A stretch of 64,000 bases of DNA from Yersinia frederiksenii ATCC 33641 (lineage in GTDB: Bacteria > Pseudomonadota > Gammaproteobacteria > Enterobacterales > Enterobacteriaceae): the NCBI RefSeq assembly GCF_000754805.1, contig NZ_KN150731.1, forward strand, positions 1,196,492-1,260,491, read 5' to 3'. The translations under genes were made by a program, and so were the position numbers. Positions within the stretch are counted from its first letter, which is position 1, and each line of letters opens with the position of its first letter. The notes beneath the pieces are model-generated. The model did not search any database, was not told where the DNA came from, and saw only the letters and a program-made list of their open reading frames with translations. Positions 9,768 through 20,923 of this stretch are shown here, piece after piece.

Positions 9768-10700
9768 ATGACAAATGCAAATCGTCCGATAATTAATCTC
9801 GACCTCGATCTGCTTAGAACCTTTGTAGCTGTTGCTGACTTGAATACTTTTGCCTCTGCTGCGGCAGCGGTTTGTCGAACTCAGTCAGCAGTTAGCCAAC
9901 AAATGCAACGGTTAGAACAGTTGGTTGGTAAGGAGTTATTTGCCCGTCATGGGCGTAACAAATTACTCACTGAACATGGTCTCCAGTTACTTGGCTATGC
10001 CAGAAAGATTTTGCGTTTCAACGATGAAGCCTGTACGTCACTTATGTACAGTAATATAGAAGGGTCACTTATTATCGGCGCATCTGATGATACTGCCGAT
10101 ACGTTGCTGCCTTTCTTGTTAAACCGAGTGGCAACACTGTATCCTCGGCTGGCAATCGATGTGCGGGTGAAACGTAGCCCACTCATCGCTGACATGCTGA
10201 GCCAAGGCGAAGTCGATCTGGCTATTACCACGGCTAAGATAGAAACTCATCCTCATGTGATCTTAAGAACATCACCCACGCTTTGGTATTGTTCCGCCGA
10301 CTATCAGTTCCAGCCCGGTGAATCAGTACCTCTAGTGGTGATGGATGAGCCAAGTCCATTCCGTGATATGGCAATAGAGCATCTAACTAGAGCGGGCATA
10401 GCGTGGCGTATCGCCTATGTAGCTTCTTCGCTTTCTGCCATTCGAGCGGCAGTGAGGGCAGGGCTGGGGGTTACCGCCAGACCAATAGAGATGATGAGTC
10501 CTGATTTACGCGTATTGGGTGACACAGAAGGGCTACCTCGCCTGCCTGAAACAAATTACTCACTATGCAAAGACAGTCAGTGTGGCAACGAACTGGCATT
10601 AGCCATCTTCGATGCTATGCAGACGGGTCATCAACATGGCCCACAGTCTGGATCGGATTTAATGCTGGATTCTGATTATTTAATCGATGATCAAAGTTAA
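9768..10700 (+). CDS. lrhA: LysR-family global regulator LrhA (RovM)
   Basis: A 310-residue LysR-type regulator. The winged HTH is at about residues 15-75 ([20 protein letters not shown], then [20 protein letters not shown]), followed by the two-lobed effector domain (residues 90-290). It is the LrhA/HexA/PecT orthologue by sequence and by its place just upstream of nuoA. In E. coli LrhA represses flhDC and fimbrial genes; in Yersinia pseudotuberculosis the orthologue RovM represses rovA and thus invasin, and influences motility. That role is family knowledge, not seen here. Followed by its own terminator. Confidence 0.95.
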   Translation: MTNANRPIINLDLDLLRTFVAVADLNTFASAAAAVCRTQSAVSQQMQRLEQLVGKELFARHGRNKLLTEHGLQLLGYARKILRFNDEACTSLMYSNIEGSLIIGASDDTADTLLPFLLNRVATLYPRLAIDVRVKRSPLIADMLSQGEVDLAITTAKIETHPHVILRTSPTLWYCSADYQFQPGESVPLVVMDEPSPFRDMAIEHLTRAGIAWRIAYVASSLSAIRAAVRAGLGVTARPIEMMSPDLRVLGDTEGLPRLPETNYSLCKDSQCGNELALAIFDAMQTGHQHGPQSGSDLMLDSDYLIDDQS

Positions 10701-10724
10701 GCATTTACTTTAAGTAATCATCAT

Positions 10725-10751
10725 AAGCCCCTTATTTAAGGGGCTTTTTTT
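10725..10751 (+). terminator. Rho-independent terminator of lrhA
   Basis: A perfect nine-base-pair stem, AAGCCCCTT (10725-10733) and AAGGGGCTT (10738-10746), with an ATTT loop and a run of seven T, placed 24 bp after the lrhA stop codon. Confidence 0.92.
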
Positions 10752-11364
10752 GTCTAAATATTATTTTTTTCCACTTCAGTTTAATTTCAGCTGAAAAGTG
10801 TCGTTTTATTTTACTTATCGTCGTTTATCGGTATCTGATGGTGACTAATAAGCCTGATAACACAATGGTTAATATCTGCTTTTATAATCAGCGATTTATT
10901 TTTTAATAAAACAACGTTTCATTTTTTTTGAGTATTTAATAACAACTTTTCATGCCGAATATTTATGAAATAACACTCAAAACGTGTTCTGGATCAAAAA
11001 AATACCCCTAGCTAGTGAGTGGAAGAACCGGTTATTCCTGAGACAATGGTATAGTTAAACAGAACTATTCATGTTGGTTTATATGTGTATGTTCTGACTT
11101 AACAAATTACTGACTCGATTTAGCTTATCAAGTCGCACCAAATGTTAAGTAAGATCGTGCGTTTGTAAATTAATCTGTAGTTACTTTTGTCAAAGTTGAC
11201 AAAAGGTTACTGAAAGGAGTAAAAAGCCCACAGTAAAACGCTGGCTAAACAGTTGTAAAGACAGTGTGTTTTGTGTGGTTTTTATCCTTCCCTTTGAATC
11301 GATGTGGTGCACTAACTGCCAACATAAGAGCAGGATGTCCGACGCCACTTTTGATGAGTAAGCA
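10752..11364. promoter_or_regulatory. nuo operon promoter region
   Basis: A region of about 610 bp with no credible gene, AT-rich at its left end, leading to nuoA. In E. coli the same spacer holds the nuo promoters and sites for ArcA, NarL and other oxygen/nitrate regulators. I did not recognise a convincing specific site. A palindromic patch GTCAAAGTTGACAAAAGG lies near 11189-11206. Confidence 0.45.
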
Positions 11365-11829
11365 ATGAGTATGTCAACAACCACTGAAGTTATCGCTCAT
11401 CATTGGGCGTTCGCTGTATTCCTGATCGGCGCTATCGGGCTGTGCGGTTTGATGCTGCTAGGTGCGTTCTTTCTGGGCGGGAGAGCTCGGGCCCGTGCCA
11501 AAAACGTCCCCTATGAGTCTGGTATTGACTCAGTAGGCTCCGCGCGCATGCGCCTGTCGGCTAAGTTCTATCTGGTCGCCATGTTCTTCGTTATTTTCGA
11601 TGTTGAAGCCCTGTACCTGTATGCGTGGTCAATCTCTATCCGTGAGAGTGGCTGGGTAGGCTTTATCGAAGCAACCATTTTCATTTTGGTGCTCTTGGCT
11701 GGTTTGGTTTATCTGGTGCGCATCGGCGCTCTGGATTGGACTCCTGTGCGTTCTAATCGCCGCGTGAGTAAACCGAGCATAGTCAAATACGCCAGCAGTC
11801 ATCCGCAAGCACAAGATAATCGCCAATAA
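11365..11829 (+). CDS. nuoA: NADH-quinone oxidoreductase subunit A
   Basis: A 154-residue membrane-arm subunit of respiratory complex I with three transmembrane helices (about residues 14-40, 68-90, 98-120). The loop between the first two carries the conserved [20 protein letters not shown], and the second helix has the conserved acidic pair in [14 protein letters not shown]. The start [16 protein letters not shown] matches E. coli; the C-terminal tail differs and is slightly longer. First gene of the nuo operon; nuoB follows after 17 bp. Confidence 0.98.
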   Translation: MSMSTTTEVIAHHWAFAVFLIGAIGLCGLMLLGAFFLGGRARARAKNVPYESGIDSVGSARMRLSAKFYLVAMFFVIFDVEALYLYAWSISIRESGWVGFIEATIFILVLLAGLVYLVRIGALDWTPVRSNRRVSKPSIVKYASSHPQAQDNRQ

Positions 11830-11846
11830 TATAGCGAGGCATTAAC

Positions 11847-12524
11847 ATGGACTATACGCTCACCCGCATAGACCCTAACGGTGAGAATGACCGTTACCCC
11901 CTGCAAACTCAGGAAACCGTCAGCGGCGATCCTCTCGAGCAACATGTCCACCGTAGTGTTTACATGGGTAAACTTGAGAACGCCATGCATGACATGGTGA
12001 ACTGGGGGCGTAAGAACTCTCTTTGGCCGTATAACTTCGGCCTTTCCTGCTGTTATGTGGAGATGGTGACCTCGTTCACCGCCGTACATGACGTGGCACG
12101 CTTTGGTGCAGAAGTATTGCGTGCTTCGCCACGTCAGGCCGATTTCATGGTGGTAGCCGGTACCTGCTTTACCAAAATGGCTCCGGTTATTCAGCGTTTG
12201 TATGAACAAATGCTGGAACCTAAATGGGTTATTTCCATGGGGGCCTGCGCCAACTCTGGCGGTATGTACGATATTTATTCCGTAGTACAAGGCGTGGATA
12301 AATTCCTGCCAGTAGACGTGTATATTCCTGGTTGCCCACCGCGCCCAGAAGCTTATATGCAAGCACTGCTACTGCTTCAGGAATCTATCGGTAAAGAGCG
12401 CCGTCCTCTCTCTTGGGTTGTTGGCGATCAAGGTGTTTACCGTGCCAACATGCAACCAGAAAGAGAACGTAAGCATGCTGAACGAATTGCAGTAACTAAC
12501 CTGCGTACCCCTGACGAGATCTAA
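11847..12524 (+). CDS. nuoB: NADH-quinone oxidoreductase subunit B
   Basis: A peripheral-arm subunit of complex I, 225 residues, that holds the terminal [4Fe-4S] cluster N2 which passes electrons to quinone. The N2 ligands are visible: the adjacent Cys68-Cys69 in [10 protein letters not shown], Cys134 in MGACANSGG and Cys163 in [10 protein letters not shown]. It matches E. coli NuoB (220 residues) with a few extra residues. Separated from nuoC by 152 bp, unusually wide for this operon. Confidence 0.98.
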
Positions 12525-12642
12525 GTTTGCTATTTTTGTAAAAATAGCGGCTAAGGCCTCGGTGCGTAAGTGATTTGTTTTTGGATAGAACCGTTTTTCT
12601 TCCAGAACATGTGTGCGGCAAATGACCACAAAATGACACATT

Positions 12643-12670
12643 CAGTGTGGTGAAAAAACAGTGTGGTGAA
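12643..12670 (+). repeat. Short direct repeat just before nuoC
   Basis: CAGTGTGGTGAA occurs at 12643-12654 and again at 12659-12670, 16 bp apart, ending six bases before the nuoC ATG. Each copy contains GGTGA, which could act as a ribosome site. The rest of the nuoB-nuoC spacer includes an AT-rich stem at 12529-12548 (GCTATTTTT / AAAAATAGC) that has a loop too small to form fully. Confidence 0.6.
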
Positions 12671-12676
12671 TAAATA

Positions 12677-14473
12677 ATGACCGATTTAACGACGTCCGAC
12701 AGCACCCAGCCTGCATGGCAGACCCGGGATCATCTCGATGATCCGGTGATTGCTGAACTGTCGAACCGTTTTGGGCCAGAGGCCTTTGTTGTTCAGGCCA
12801 CCCGTACCGGTATGCCCGTGGTATGGGTTAAGCGTGAACAATTACTGGAAGTAATGTCGTTCCTGAGAAAACAACCGAAGCCGTATGTCATGCTGTTTGA
12901 CCTGCATGGTGTAGATGAACGTCTTCGAACTCACCGCCAGGGCCTGCCTGATGCGGATTTTTCTGTTTTCTATCATCTGCTCTCCATCGAACGCAACCGT
13001 GACATTATGCTGAAAGTGGCACTGTCTGAAAAAGACATGCATGTGTCCACAGCCACCAAGATTTTCCCTAATGCCAACTGGTATGAACGTGAAACTTGGG
13101 AAATGTTCGGTATCACCTTCGATGGTCACCCACATCTGACGCGCATTATGATGCCGCAGAGTTGGGAAGGTCACCCGCTGCGTAAAGATTACCCAGCGCG
13201 GGCTACCGAGTTCGATCCCTTTGTGCTGACCAAGCAGAAAGAAGATCTGGAAATGGAATCACTGACCTTCAAACCAGAAGATTGGGGCATGAAGCGCGGG
13301 ACCGAAAACGAGGATTTCATGTTCTTGAACCTCGGCCCGAACCACCCCTCTTCACACGGTGCGTTCCGTATCGTGTTGCAGCTTGATGGTGAAGAGATTG
13401 TCGACTGCGTGCCAGATGTGGGTTACCACCATCGTGGCGCGGAGAAGATGGGCGAACGCCAGTCTTGGCATAGCTACATTCCTTATACCGACCGTATCGA
13501 GTACCTCGGTGGCTGCGTGAATGAAATGCCTTATGTGCTGGCAGTTGAAAAACTGGCCGGTATTGAGGTGCCGGATCGCGTTAAAACCATTCGTGTGATG
13601 CTGTCTGAGCTGTTCCGTATCAACAGCCACTTGTTGTACATCAGTACTTTCATCCAAGACGTGGGTGCCATGACACCGGTGTTCTTCGCCTTTACCGACC
13701 GGCAGAAAGTGTACGACTTGGTTGAGGCTATCACTGGTTTCCGTATGCACCCGGCCTGGTTCCGTATTGGTGGTGTGGCGCATGACTTGCCACGTGGCTG
13801 GGAGCGACTGCTGCGCGATTTCCTTGACTGGATGCCAAAACGTCTGGATTCCTACGTCAAAGCGGCGTTACAGAACAGTATCCTGAAAGGACGCTCGATC
13901 GGTGTGGCTGCCTATAACGCCAAAGAAGCCTTGGAGTGGGGTGTGACCGGTGCTGGCCTGCGTGCTACAGGCGTTGAGTTTGACGTGCGTAAATGGCGCC
14001 CTTATTCCGGTTATGAAAACTTTGACTTCGAAGTACCAATCGGTAACAACGGCGACTGTTATGATCGCGTGATGCTGAAAGTGGAAGAGTTGCGTCAAAG
14101 CCTGCGCATTCTGGAGCAATGTTATAAAAACATGCCAGAAGGGCCATTCAAGGCTGACCATCCACTGACGACACCGCCACCGAAAGAACGTACGCTTCAA
14201 CATATCGAAACGCTGATTACTCACTTCCTGCAAGTTTCATGGGGCCCAGTGATGCCAGCTAACGAATCATTCCAGATGGTTGAAGCAACCAAAGGGATCA
14301 ACAGCTACTATCTGACCAGTGACGCCAGTACCATGAGCTATCGCACCCGGATACGTACCCCAAGTTATGCCCATTTGCAGCAGATCCCATCGGTTATCCG
14401 TGGCAGCCTGGTATCTGACTTGATCGTCTATCTGGGCAGTATCGATTTTGTAATGTCTGATGTGGACCGCTAA
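12677..14473 (+). CDS. nuoC: NADH-quinone oxidoreductase subunits C and D, fused
   Basis: A natural fusion (NuoCD) of 598 residues, as in E. coli. The NuoC (30-kDa) domain covers about residues 30-180 and includes the signature [16 protein letters not shown] and HPLRKDYP. The NuoD (49-kDa) domain runs from about residue 208 to the end, with [20 protein letters not shown] near its start, the [10 protein letters not shown] motif, and the C-terminal [14 protein letters not shown]. NuoD with NuoB forms the quinone-reduction site of complex I. nuoE starts two bases after the stop codon. Confidence 0.98.
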   Translation: MTDLTTSDSTQPAWQTRDHLDDPVIAELSNRFGPEAFVVQATRTGMPVVWVKREQLLEVMSFLRKQPKPYVMLFDLHGVDERLRTHRQGLPDADFSVFYHLLSIERNRDIMLKVALSEKDMHVSTATKIFPNANWYERETWEMFGITFDGHPHLTRIMMPQSWEGHPLRKDYPARATEFDPFVLTKQKEDLEMESLTFKPEDWGMKRGTENEDFMFLNLGPNHPSSHGAFRIVLQLDGEEIVDCVPDVGYHHRGAEKMGERQSWHSYIPYTDRIEYLGGCVNEMPYVLAVEKLAGIEVPDRVKTIRVMLSELFRINSHLLYISTFIQDVGAMTPVFFAFTDRQKVYDLVEAITGFRMHPAWFRIGGVAHDLPRGWERLLRDFLDWMPKRLDSYVKAALQNSILKGRSIGVAAYNAKEALEWGVTGAGLRATGVEFDVRKWRPYSGYENFDFEVPIGNNGDCYDRVMLKVEELRQSLRILEQCYKNMPEGPFKADHPLTTPPPKERTLQHIETLITHFLQVSWGPVMPANESFQMVEATKGINSYYLTSDASTMSYRTRIRTPSYAHLQQIPSVIRGSLVSDLIVYLGSIDFVMSDVDR

Positions 14474-14475
14474 TT

Positions 14476-15039
14476 ATGAGTGATCAAAAAGAGACTCAGG
14501 TAAGTAACGAAAGCCAAGATGTGGCGAACCTGGCAGTCAATGCGGCTGAACCGGCGACCACGACCGACGTTTTCGAATTGAGTGCTGAAGAACGTGATGC
14601 TATCGAACATGAAAAGCACCATTACGAAGATGCCCGCGCTGCGTCAATCGAAGCACTGAAAATCGTGCAGAAGAAACGGGGTTGGGTACCGGATGGCGCG
14701 ATTTATGCCATTGCTGATGTGCTGGGTATCCCGGCCAGTGATGTTGAAGGTGTGGCGACATTCTACAGCCAGATTTTCCGCCAACCTGTTGGGCGTCATG
14801 TGATCCGTTACTGTGACAGTGTGGTGTGCCACATCACCGGTTATCAGGGGATCCAGGCCGCAATTTCGAAAAAACTCAGTATTGAGCCGGGTCAGACGAC
14901 TTTTGATGGCCGTTTTACATTGCTGCCAACCTGCTGCTTGGGTAACTGTGATCGTGGCCCGACCATGATGATCGACGACGATACTCACAGCCATCTGAAA
15001 CCTGAAGATATTGAGAAGTTACTGGAGCAATATCCATGA
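14476..15039 (+). CDS. nuoE: NADH-quinone oxidoreductase subunit E
   Basis: The [2Fe-2S] (N1a) subunit of the NADH dehydrogenase module, thioredoxin-like fold. Cluster ligands are in [11 protein letters not shown] and in [16 protein letters not shown]. At 187 residues it is about 20 longer than E. coli NuoE (166): the extra part is an acidic, Ala/Thr-rich N-terminal extension before [14 protein letters not shown]. The upstream ATG at 14476 is two bases after nuoC and no better internal start is obvious. Overlaps nuoF by four bases (ATGA), pointing to translational coupling. Confidence 0.97.
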   Translation: MSDQKETQVSNESQDVANLAVNAAEPATTTDVFELSAEERDAIEHEKHHYEDARAASIEALKIVQKKRGWVPDGAIYAIADVLGIPASDVEGVATFYSQIFRQPVGRHVIRYCDSVVCHITGYQGIQAAISKKLSIEPGQTTFDGRFTLLPTCCLGNCDRGPTMMIDDDTHSHLKPEDIEKLLEQYP

Positions 15040-16406
15040 CAACAACTTCAGGTTTTACCAAAGAGATCGTCCGCACCCCGGAAATGCACCCGCTGACCTG
15101 GCGTCTGCGTGATGACAAACAGCCGGTGTGGTTGGATGAATATCGTAGCAAAACCGGCTATTTGGGCGCGGAAAAAGCTTTAAAAGGCATGGCACCACCT
15201 GATGTTGTTAGCTTGGTCAAAGACGCCGGCCTGAAAGGGCGTGGCGGTGCTGGCTTCTCCACGGGGTTGAAGTGGAGTCTGATGCCAAAAGACGAAAGCA
15301 TGAATATCCGGTATCTGCTGTGTAATGCCGATGAGATGGAACCGGGCACCTATAAAGACCGCTTGCTGATGGAGCAGTTGCCTCATTTGCTGGTGGAAGG
15401 GATGCTCATCAGTGCCTTCGCGCTGAAAGCCTACCGGGGCTATATCTTCCTGCGTGGCGAATATATTGAAGCTGCCGCTAACTTGCGCCGTGCGATTGCC
15501 GAGGCTACCGAAGCCGGTTTGCTGGGTAAGAATATCATGGGCAGCGGCTTTGATTTTGAGCTGATTGTGCATACCGGTGCTGGTCGTTATATCTGCGGTG
15601 AAGAAACGGCATTGATTAACTCGCTGGAAGGCCGCCGTGCCAACCCGCGCTCCAAGCCACCTTTCCCAGCATCTTCTGGTGTTTGGGGTAAACCGACTTG
15701 CGTGAATAACGTTGAGACGCTGTGTAACGTTCCGGCCATTCTTGAGCATGGTGTGGAGTGGTACCAGGGGATCACGGCCGGTAAAAGTAACGATGCTGGT
15801 ACCAAGTTAATGGGCTTCTCTGGCCGGGTGAAAAATCCAGGCCTGTGGGAACTGCCGTTTGGTATCACTGCCCGTGAAATTCTGGAAGATTATGCCGGTG
15901 GTATGCGTGATGGCTTGAAATTCAAAGCTTGGCAGCCGGGTGGGGCAGGTACTGACTTCCTGACTGCCGACCATCTGGATTTGCCGATGGACTTTGAGAA
16001 TATTGCAAAAGCAGGCAGCCGTTTAGGGACTGCACTGGCCATGGCGGTTGACCATGAAATTGGTATGGTTACGCTGGTGCGTAATCTGGAAGAGTTTTTT
16101 GCCCGTGAATCTTGTGGCTGGTGTACGCCTTGCCGCGATGGTTTGCCATGGAGCGTGAAGATCCTGCGTGCACTGGAGCGCGGCGAAGGTCAGCCGGGCG
16201 ACATCGAGACGCTGGAGCAACTGTGCCGCTTCTTGGGGCCGGGCAAAACTTTCTGTGCTCACGCGCCGGGCGCGGTTGAACCCCTACAAAGTGCGATCAA
16301 ATATTTCCGGGAAGAATTCGAAGCCGGGATCGCAGCTAAGGACTATGGCAACACCCGAGCCATAGCCGGTATTCAACCGAATAACTTGCTGAAGCAGCGC
16401 TGGTAA
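15036..16406 (+). CDS. nuoF: NADH-quinone oxidoreductase subunit F
   Basis: The NADH- and FMN-binding subunit of complex I, 456 residues (E. coli 445). FMN/NADH-binding glycine-rich segments are [16 protein letters not shown] near residue 65 and [20 protein letters not shown] near residue 180; the [4Fe-4S] N3 ligands are in [11 protein letters not shown] and the later Cys in [11 protein letters not shown]. The first ten or so residues differ from E. coli before [15 protein letters not shown]. The downstream spacer to nuoG is 229 bp because of an ERIC repeat. Confidence 0.98.
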   Translation: MTTTSGFTKEIVRTPEMHPLTWRLRDDKQPVWLDEYRSKTGYLGAEKALKGMAPPDVVSLVKDAGLKGRGGAGFSTGLKWSLMPKDESMNIRYLLCNADEMEPGTYKDRLLMEQLPHLLVEGMLISAFALKAYRGYIFLRGEYIEAAANLRRAIAEATEAGLLGKNIMGSGFDFELIVHTGAGRYICGEETALINSLEGRRANPRSKPPFPASSGVWGKPTCVNNVETLCNVPAILEHGVEWYQGITAGKSNDAGTKLMGFSGRVKNPGLWELPFGITAREILEDYAGGMRDGLKFKAWQPGGAGTDFLTADHLDLPMDFENIAKAGSRLGTALAMAVDHEIGMVTLVRNLEEFFARESCGWCTPCRDGLPWSVKILRALERGEGQPGDIETLEQLCRFLGPGKTFCAHAPGAVEPLQSAIKYFREEFEAGIAAKDYGNTRAIAGIQPNNLLKQRW

Positions 16407-16482
16407 TACCTTGGTTCACAATGAGATGCGTTAAATGTAGCGGCTCAGTGAACCAGGTAAGAAAGTTTTTATAATTAATGCT

Positions 16483-16615
16483 TGAAAATAACCAAATAAT
16501 TTGCGTGGCAGCAAGGCGGCAACGGAGAGAAGCGCCGGGAGTTTAGTGAACTAAATGACCGGGGTGAACGAAGGCAGCCAACGCCGCAGCAACGCAAAGA
16601 ATGATGGTTATTTCA
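16483..16615. repeat. ERIC-like repeat inside the nuo operon, between nuoF and nuoG
   Basis: A 133-bp imperfect palindrome. The outer arms are TGAAAATAACCA at 16483-16494 and the matching TGGTTATTTCA at 16605-16615, followed inward by TTTGCGT-GC-GC blocks on both sides; the core, GTTTAGTGAACTAAATGACC followed by GGGGTGAACGAAGGCAGCCA, is the ERIC core in the opposite orientation to the pair near 6.3 kb. It lies within the nuo transcript and ends 20 bp before the nuoG start, so it would form a long hairpin in the mRNA. Confidence 0.8.
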
Positions 16616-16635
16616 GGTCACTTGGAAGCATGCAT

Positions 16636-19380
16636 ATGGCTACGATTCATGTAGACGGCAAAGAATACGACGTAAATGGGGCCGACAACCTGTTACAGGC
16701 TTGTCTCTCCCTGGGACTCGATATTCCTTATTTTTGCTGGCATCCGGCGCTGGGAAGCGTCGGCGCTTGCCGCCAATGTGCGGTAAAGCAATACCAAAAC
16801 GCGGACGACACTCGTGGGCGTTTGGTGATGTCCTGTATGACCCCGGCCACCGATGGAACCTTTATATCCATTGATGACGGCGAAGCCAAAGCGTTCCGTG
16901 AGAGTGTGGTTGAATGGTTGATGACTAACCACCCACACGATTGCCCGGTCTGTGAAGAGGGGGGTAACTGTCATCTGCAAGATATGACAGTGATGACCGG
17001 TCACAGTTTCCGCCGCTATCGCTTCAGTAAACGGACTCACCAAAATCAGGACCTCGGCCCGTTCATCTCCCATGAAATGAACCGCTGTATCGCCTGTTAC
17101 CGCTGTGTGCGTTACTACAAAGATTACGCGGATGGCACTGACTTTGGTGTCTACGGTGCGCACGATAACGTCTACTTTGGACGTACTGAGAGCGGCACGC
17201 TGGAAAGCGAATTCTCCGGTAACCTGGTAGAAGTGTGCCCGACTGGGGTATTCACCGACAAAACCCATTCCGAGCGTTATAACCGTAAATGGGATATGCA
17301 GTTCGCGCCAAGTATTTGCCAGCAGTGCAGTGTGGGTTGTAATACCAGTCCAGGCGAACGTTATGGTGAATTGCGCCGTATCGAAAACCGCTACAACGGC
17401 ACGGTAAACCACTACTTTATGTGTGACCGTGGCCGCTTTGGTTATGGCTACGTCAACCGCAAAGATCGTCCACGTCAACCACAGCAACTGCGTGGTAACG
17501 ACTGGATCCATCTGAACGCTGAACAAGCGATGCAAGGTGCGGCAGATATTCTGCGTCAGGCGAAGAAAACCATTGGTATCGGTTCACCGCGTGCCAGCCT
17601 GGAAAGCAACTTTGCGTTGCGTGAACTGGTTGGTGCTGAAAACTTCTATACCGGTATCGCTGCAGGTGAGCAACAACGCCTGCAACTGATGCTGAAAGTA
17701 CTGCGTGAAGGCGGTATTTACACGCCAGCATTACGTGAAATCGAAAGCTACGACGCCGTGCTGATTCTGGGTGAAGATTTGACTCAGACTGGCGCACGTA
17801 TCGCGCTGTCAGTCCGTCAGGCGGTGAAAGGCAAAGCCCGCGAAATGGCCGCCGCACAAAAAGTGGCTGACTGGCAAATTGCCGCCATTATGAATATTGG
17901 TCAACATGCCAAGCATCCGCTGTTTATCACTAACGTTGATAACACCCGCATGGATGATATCGCGGCATGGAATTACCGTGCTCCGGTTGATGATCAAGCC
18001 CGTTTAGGTTTCGCCATTGCTCACGCATTGGATGAGTCGGCCCCGGCAGTCTCTGACCTTGACAGCAAGCTGAAAGGCAAAGTGGATATCATTGTACAGG
18101 CTTTGGCCGGTGCGAAAAAACCACTGATTATTAGCGGCAGCAGTGCGGGCAGTGATGCCATCATTGAAGCGGCCGCCAACGTGGCAAAAGCGTTGAAAGG
18201 CCGTGGCTCTGACGTCGGTATCACCTTTGTTGCCAGCGCGGCCAACAGTATGGGCCTGTCAATGATCGGCGGCGGCTCACTGGATCAAGCTCTGGAGTTG
18301 TTGACCCAAGGTGATGCGGACAGCGTTATCGTGATGGAAAACGACCTGTATCGCCATGCCGCAAAAGACAAAGTTGATGCTGCCTTGGAGAAAACCGCCA
18401 ATCTGATCGTGGTCGATCACCAGCGCACGGCGATTATGGATAAAGCAGATTTGATTCTGTCTGCTGCCAGTTTCGCTGAAAGCGACGGTACATTGGTCAA
18501 TCAGGAAGGCCGTGCTCAGCGTTTCTTCCAAGTGTATGACCCAACTTACTACGATGATCCGAAAAAACCGGAAAGCCGCAGCATTATGCTGGAGAGTTGG
18601 CGTTGGTTGCATTCCCTGCACTCAACTTATACCAGCCGCCACGTAGACTGGACTCAGCTTGATCACGTGATTCAAGCTTGTGTGGCTGCATTGCCACAGT
18701 TAGAAGGTATTGTTGAAGCCGCGCCAGATGCGACATTCCGTATTCGTGGTCAGAAACTGGCACGTTCACCGATTCGTTACAGTGGCCGTACAGCCATGCG
18801 CGCAGATATTAGTGTGCATGAACCACGTCAGCCGCAAGATATCGACACGCCGTTTGCCTTCTCAATGGAAGGGAACAACAGCCCACTGGCTGATCGTCAG
18901 CAGATTCCATTTGCTTGGGCACCAGGCTGGAACTCACCGCAAGCATGGAACAAATTCCAGGCAGAAGTGGGTGGCAATTTGCGCTTCGGTGATCCGGGTG
19001 TTCGTCTGATTGAAGCAGGGGAGGGAACTCTCGGTTACTTTGATTCGGTACCCGCAGCCTTTACCGCTAACACGGAAAGCTGGCAGATAGCGCCTTACTA
19101 TCATCTGTTTGGTAGTGAAGAGATGTCTCAGCGCTCAGATGTAATTCAGCAACGGATGCCTTCACCTTACGTGATGGTCAACCCGGCTGATGCCGCCACG
19201 CTCGGGGTTAACCTCGGTACGCTGGTGGAGTTCAATTGCGCGGGGCAAACGTTGCGCCTGCCAGTCCGTTTGAGTGAAACCTTGGCTCAGGGTCAGGTCG
19301 GCTTGCCGCTTGGCTTACCGGGCATTCCACCGATTATGGTGGGTGCACGTGTTGAGAATCTGCGGGAGGCAGTACTATGA
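16636..19380 (+). CDS. nuoG: NADH-quinone oxidoreductase subunit G
   Basis: The large iron-sulfur subunit of complex I, 914 residues from this start (E. coli 908). N-terminal [2Fe-2S] ligands lie in [19 protein letters not shown], the His/Cys N5 motif in [19 protein letters not shown], further [4Fe-4S] ligands in [13 protein letters not shown], and the N7 cluster motif in [10 protein letters not shown]; the rest is a molybdopterin-oxidoreductase-like fold without a cofactor role. Candidate ATGs at 16555, 16630 and 16636 are in frame; [14 protein letters not shown] at 16636 matches the family start and has GGAA at a spacing of 8 nt. The upstream 27-codon extension would be translated ERIC sequence. 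Overlaps nuoH by four bases. Confidence 0.98.
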   Translation: MATIHVDGKEYDVNGADNLLQACLSLGLDIPYFCWHPALGSVGACRQCAVKQYQNADDTRGRLVMSCMTPATDGTFISIDDGEAKAFRESVVEWLMTNHPHDCPVCEEGGNCHLQDMTVMTGHSFRRYRFSKRTHQNQDLGPFISHEMNRCIACYRCVRYYKDYADGTDFGVYGAHDNVYFGRTESGTLESEFSGNLVEVCPTGVFTDKTHSERYNRKWDMQFAPSICQQCSVGCNTSPGERYGELRRIENRYNGTVNHYFMCDRGRFGYGYVNRKDRPRQPQQLRGNDWIHLNAEQAMQGAADILRQAKKTIGIGSPRASLESNFALRELVGAENFYTGIAAGEQQRLQLMLKVLREGGIYTPALREIESYDAVLILGEDLTQTGARIALSVRQAVKGKAREMAAAQKVADWQIAAIMNIGQHAKHPLFITNVDNTRMDDIAAWNYRAPVDDQARLGFAIAHALDESAPAVSDLDSKLKGKVDIIVQALAGAKKPLIISGSSAGSDAIIEAAANVAKALKGRGSDVGITFVASAANSMGLSMIGGGSLDQALELLTQGDADSVIVMENDLYRHAAKDKVDAALEKTANLIVVDHQRTAIMDKADLILSAASFAESDGTLVNQEGRAQRFFQVYDPTYYDDPKKPESRSIMLESWRWLHSLHSTYTSRHVDWTQLDHVIQACVAALPQLEGIVEAAPDATFRIRGQKLARSPIRYSGRTAMRADISVHEPRQPQDIDTPFAFSMEGNNSPLADRQQIPFAWAPGWNSPQAWNKFQAEVGGNLRFGDPGVRLIEAGEGTLGYFDSVPAAFTANTESWQIAPYYHLFGSEEMSQRSDVIQQRMPSPYVMVNPADAATLGVNLGTLVEFNCAGQTLRLPVRLSETLAQGQVGLPLGLPGIPPIMVGARVENLREAVL

Positions 19381-20354
19381 GCTGGTTTACCCCTGAATTG
19401 ATTGAGATTTTAATCTCTGTCCTGAAAGCGGTAGTGATTCTGTTGGTGGTAGTGACTTGCGGCGCCTTTATGAGCTTTGGCGAGCGCCGCCTGCTGGGTC
19501 TGTTCCAAAACCGTTACGGGCCAAACCGTGTCGGTTGGGGTGGATCATTGCAGCTGGTTGCTGACATGATCAAAATGTTTTTCAAAGAGGACTGGGTACC
19601 GCGCTTCTCTGATCGGGCTATTTTTACTCTGGCACCGGTCATCGCCTTTACCTCACTGCTGCTCTCTTTTGCCATCGTCCCGGTCAGCCCGACCTGGGCG
19701 GTTGCAGACCTCAATATCGGTATTTTGTTCTTCCTGATGATGGCGGGGCTGGCGGTGTACGCGGTGCTATTCGCCGGTTGGTCCAGTAATAACAAATACT
19801 CTCTGTTAGGGGCGATGCGGGCATCTGCACAAACCCTGAGCTACGAAGTGTTCCTCGGCTTGTCGCTGATGGGCGTTGTCGCGCAGGCAGGCTCGTTCAA
19901 CATGCAGGATATTGTTAACTCTCAAGAGCACGTCTGGAATGTCATCCCGCAATTCTTTGGTTTCGTGACCTTTGCCATTGCGGGTGTTGCAGTCTGTCAC
20001 CGTCATCCCTTTGACCAGCCAGAAGCTGAACAAGAACTGGCCGATGGTTACCACATTGAATATTCCGGTATGAAATTCGGTTTGTTCTTCGTCGGTGAAT
20101 ACATCGGTATCGTGACCGTCTCTGCACTGATAGTCACCTTGTTCTTCGGTGGTTGGCAAGGTCCGTTCTTGCCGCCATTTATCTGGTTTGCGCTGAAAAC
20201 GGCTTTCTTCATGGTGATGTTCATTCTGATCCGTGCATCCTTGCCGCGCCCACGTTATGACCAAGTGATGTCATTCGGCTGGAAAGTTTGCCTGCCGTTG
20301 ACCCTGCTGAATCTGCTGGCGACTGCCGCGGTCATTTTGTACAACGCTCAATAA
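19377..20354 (+). CDS. nuoH: NADH-quinone oxidoreductase subunit H
   Basis: A membrane-arm subunit (ND1 type) of 325 residues with about eight transmembrane helices, at the junction with the peripheral arm; it forms part of the quinone channel. Conserved features are [19 protein letters not shown] near residue 35, the charged loop [12 protein letters not shown], and [21 protein letters not shown]. Same length as E. coli NuoH. The start ATG overlaps the nuoG stop as ATGA. nuoI follows after 14 bp. Confidence 0.98.
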   Translation: MSWFTPELIEILISVLKAVVILLVVVTCGAFMSFGERRLLGLFQNRYGPNRVGWGGSLQLVADMIKMFFKEDWVPRFSDRAIFTLAPVIAFTSLLLSFAIVPVSPTWAVADLNIGILFFLMMAGLAVYAVLFAGWSSNNKYSLLGAMRASAQTLSYEVFLGLSLMGVVAQAGSFNMQDIVNSQEHVWNVIPQFFGFVTFAIAGVAVCHRHPFDQPEAEQELADGYHIEYSGMKFGLFFVGEYIGIVTVSALIVTLFFGGWQGPFLPPFIWFALKTAFFMVMFILIRASLPRPRYDQVMSFGWKVCLPLTLLNLLATAAVILYNAQ

Positions 20355-20368
20355 GGGGTGAATGAACC

Positions 20369-20911
20369 ATGACGTTGAAAGAGTTAGTGGTTGGTTTCGG
20401 CACCCAAGTGCGCAGCCTGTGGATGATTGGCTCACATGCCTTCCACAAGCGTGAAACCCAAATGTATCCGGAAGAACCGGTTTACCTGCCGCCGCGCTAC
20501 CGTGGCCGGATAGTGCTGACGCGCGATCCTGACGGTGAAGAGCGCTGTGTTGCCTGTAACTTATGTGCCGTTGCTTGCCCGGTTGGCTGTATCTCATTGC
20601 AGAAAGCCGAGCATAAAGATGGCCGCTGGTATCCGGAGTTCTTCCGTATCAACTTCTCGCGCTGCATTTTCTGTGGTCTGTGTGAAGAAGCCTGCCCGAC
20701 AACGGCTATCCAGCTCACACCGGATTTTGAAATGGGTGAATTCAAACGCCAGGATCTGGTGTATGAGAAAGAAGATTTGTTGATCTCGGGGCCGGGTAAG
20801 TATCCGGAATATAACTTCTACCGGATGTCCGGTATGGCGATTGACGGCAAGCAGAAAGGCGAAGCCGAAAATGAAGCCAAACCGATCGACGTTAAAGGTC
20901 TGATGCCTTAG
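20369..20911 (+). CDS. nuoI: NADH-quinone oxidoreductase subunit I
   Basis: The ferredoxin-like subunit of complex I, 180 residues, holding the two [4Fe-4S] clusters N6a and N6b. The two classical motifs are [18 protein letters not shown] near residue 60 and [16 protein letters not shown] near residue 99. The protein passes electrons from NuoG toward NuoB and is membrane-associated through its N-terminal helix region ([20 protein letters not shown]). Same length as in E. coli. nuoJ starts 12 bp downstream. Confidence 0.98.
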   Translation: MTLKELVVGFGTQVRSLWMIGSHAFHKRETQMYPEEPVYLPPRYRGRIVLTRDPDGEERCVACNLCAVACPVGCISLQKAEHKDGRWYPEFFRINFSRCIFCGLCEEACPTTAIQLTPDFEMGEFKRQDLVYEKEDLLISGPGKYPEYNFYRMSGMAIDGKQKGEAENEAKPIDVKGLMP

Positions 20912-20923
20912 GAGCCAGCTTCC

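Noticed and set aside
11190-11384. 64-codon minus-strand frame in the nuo promoter region
   Set aside because: Overlaps the nuoA start; no ribosome site or homology pattern; chance frame.
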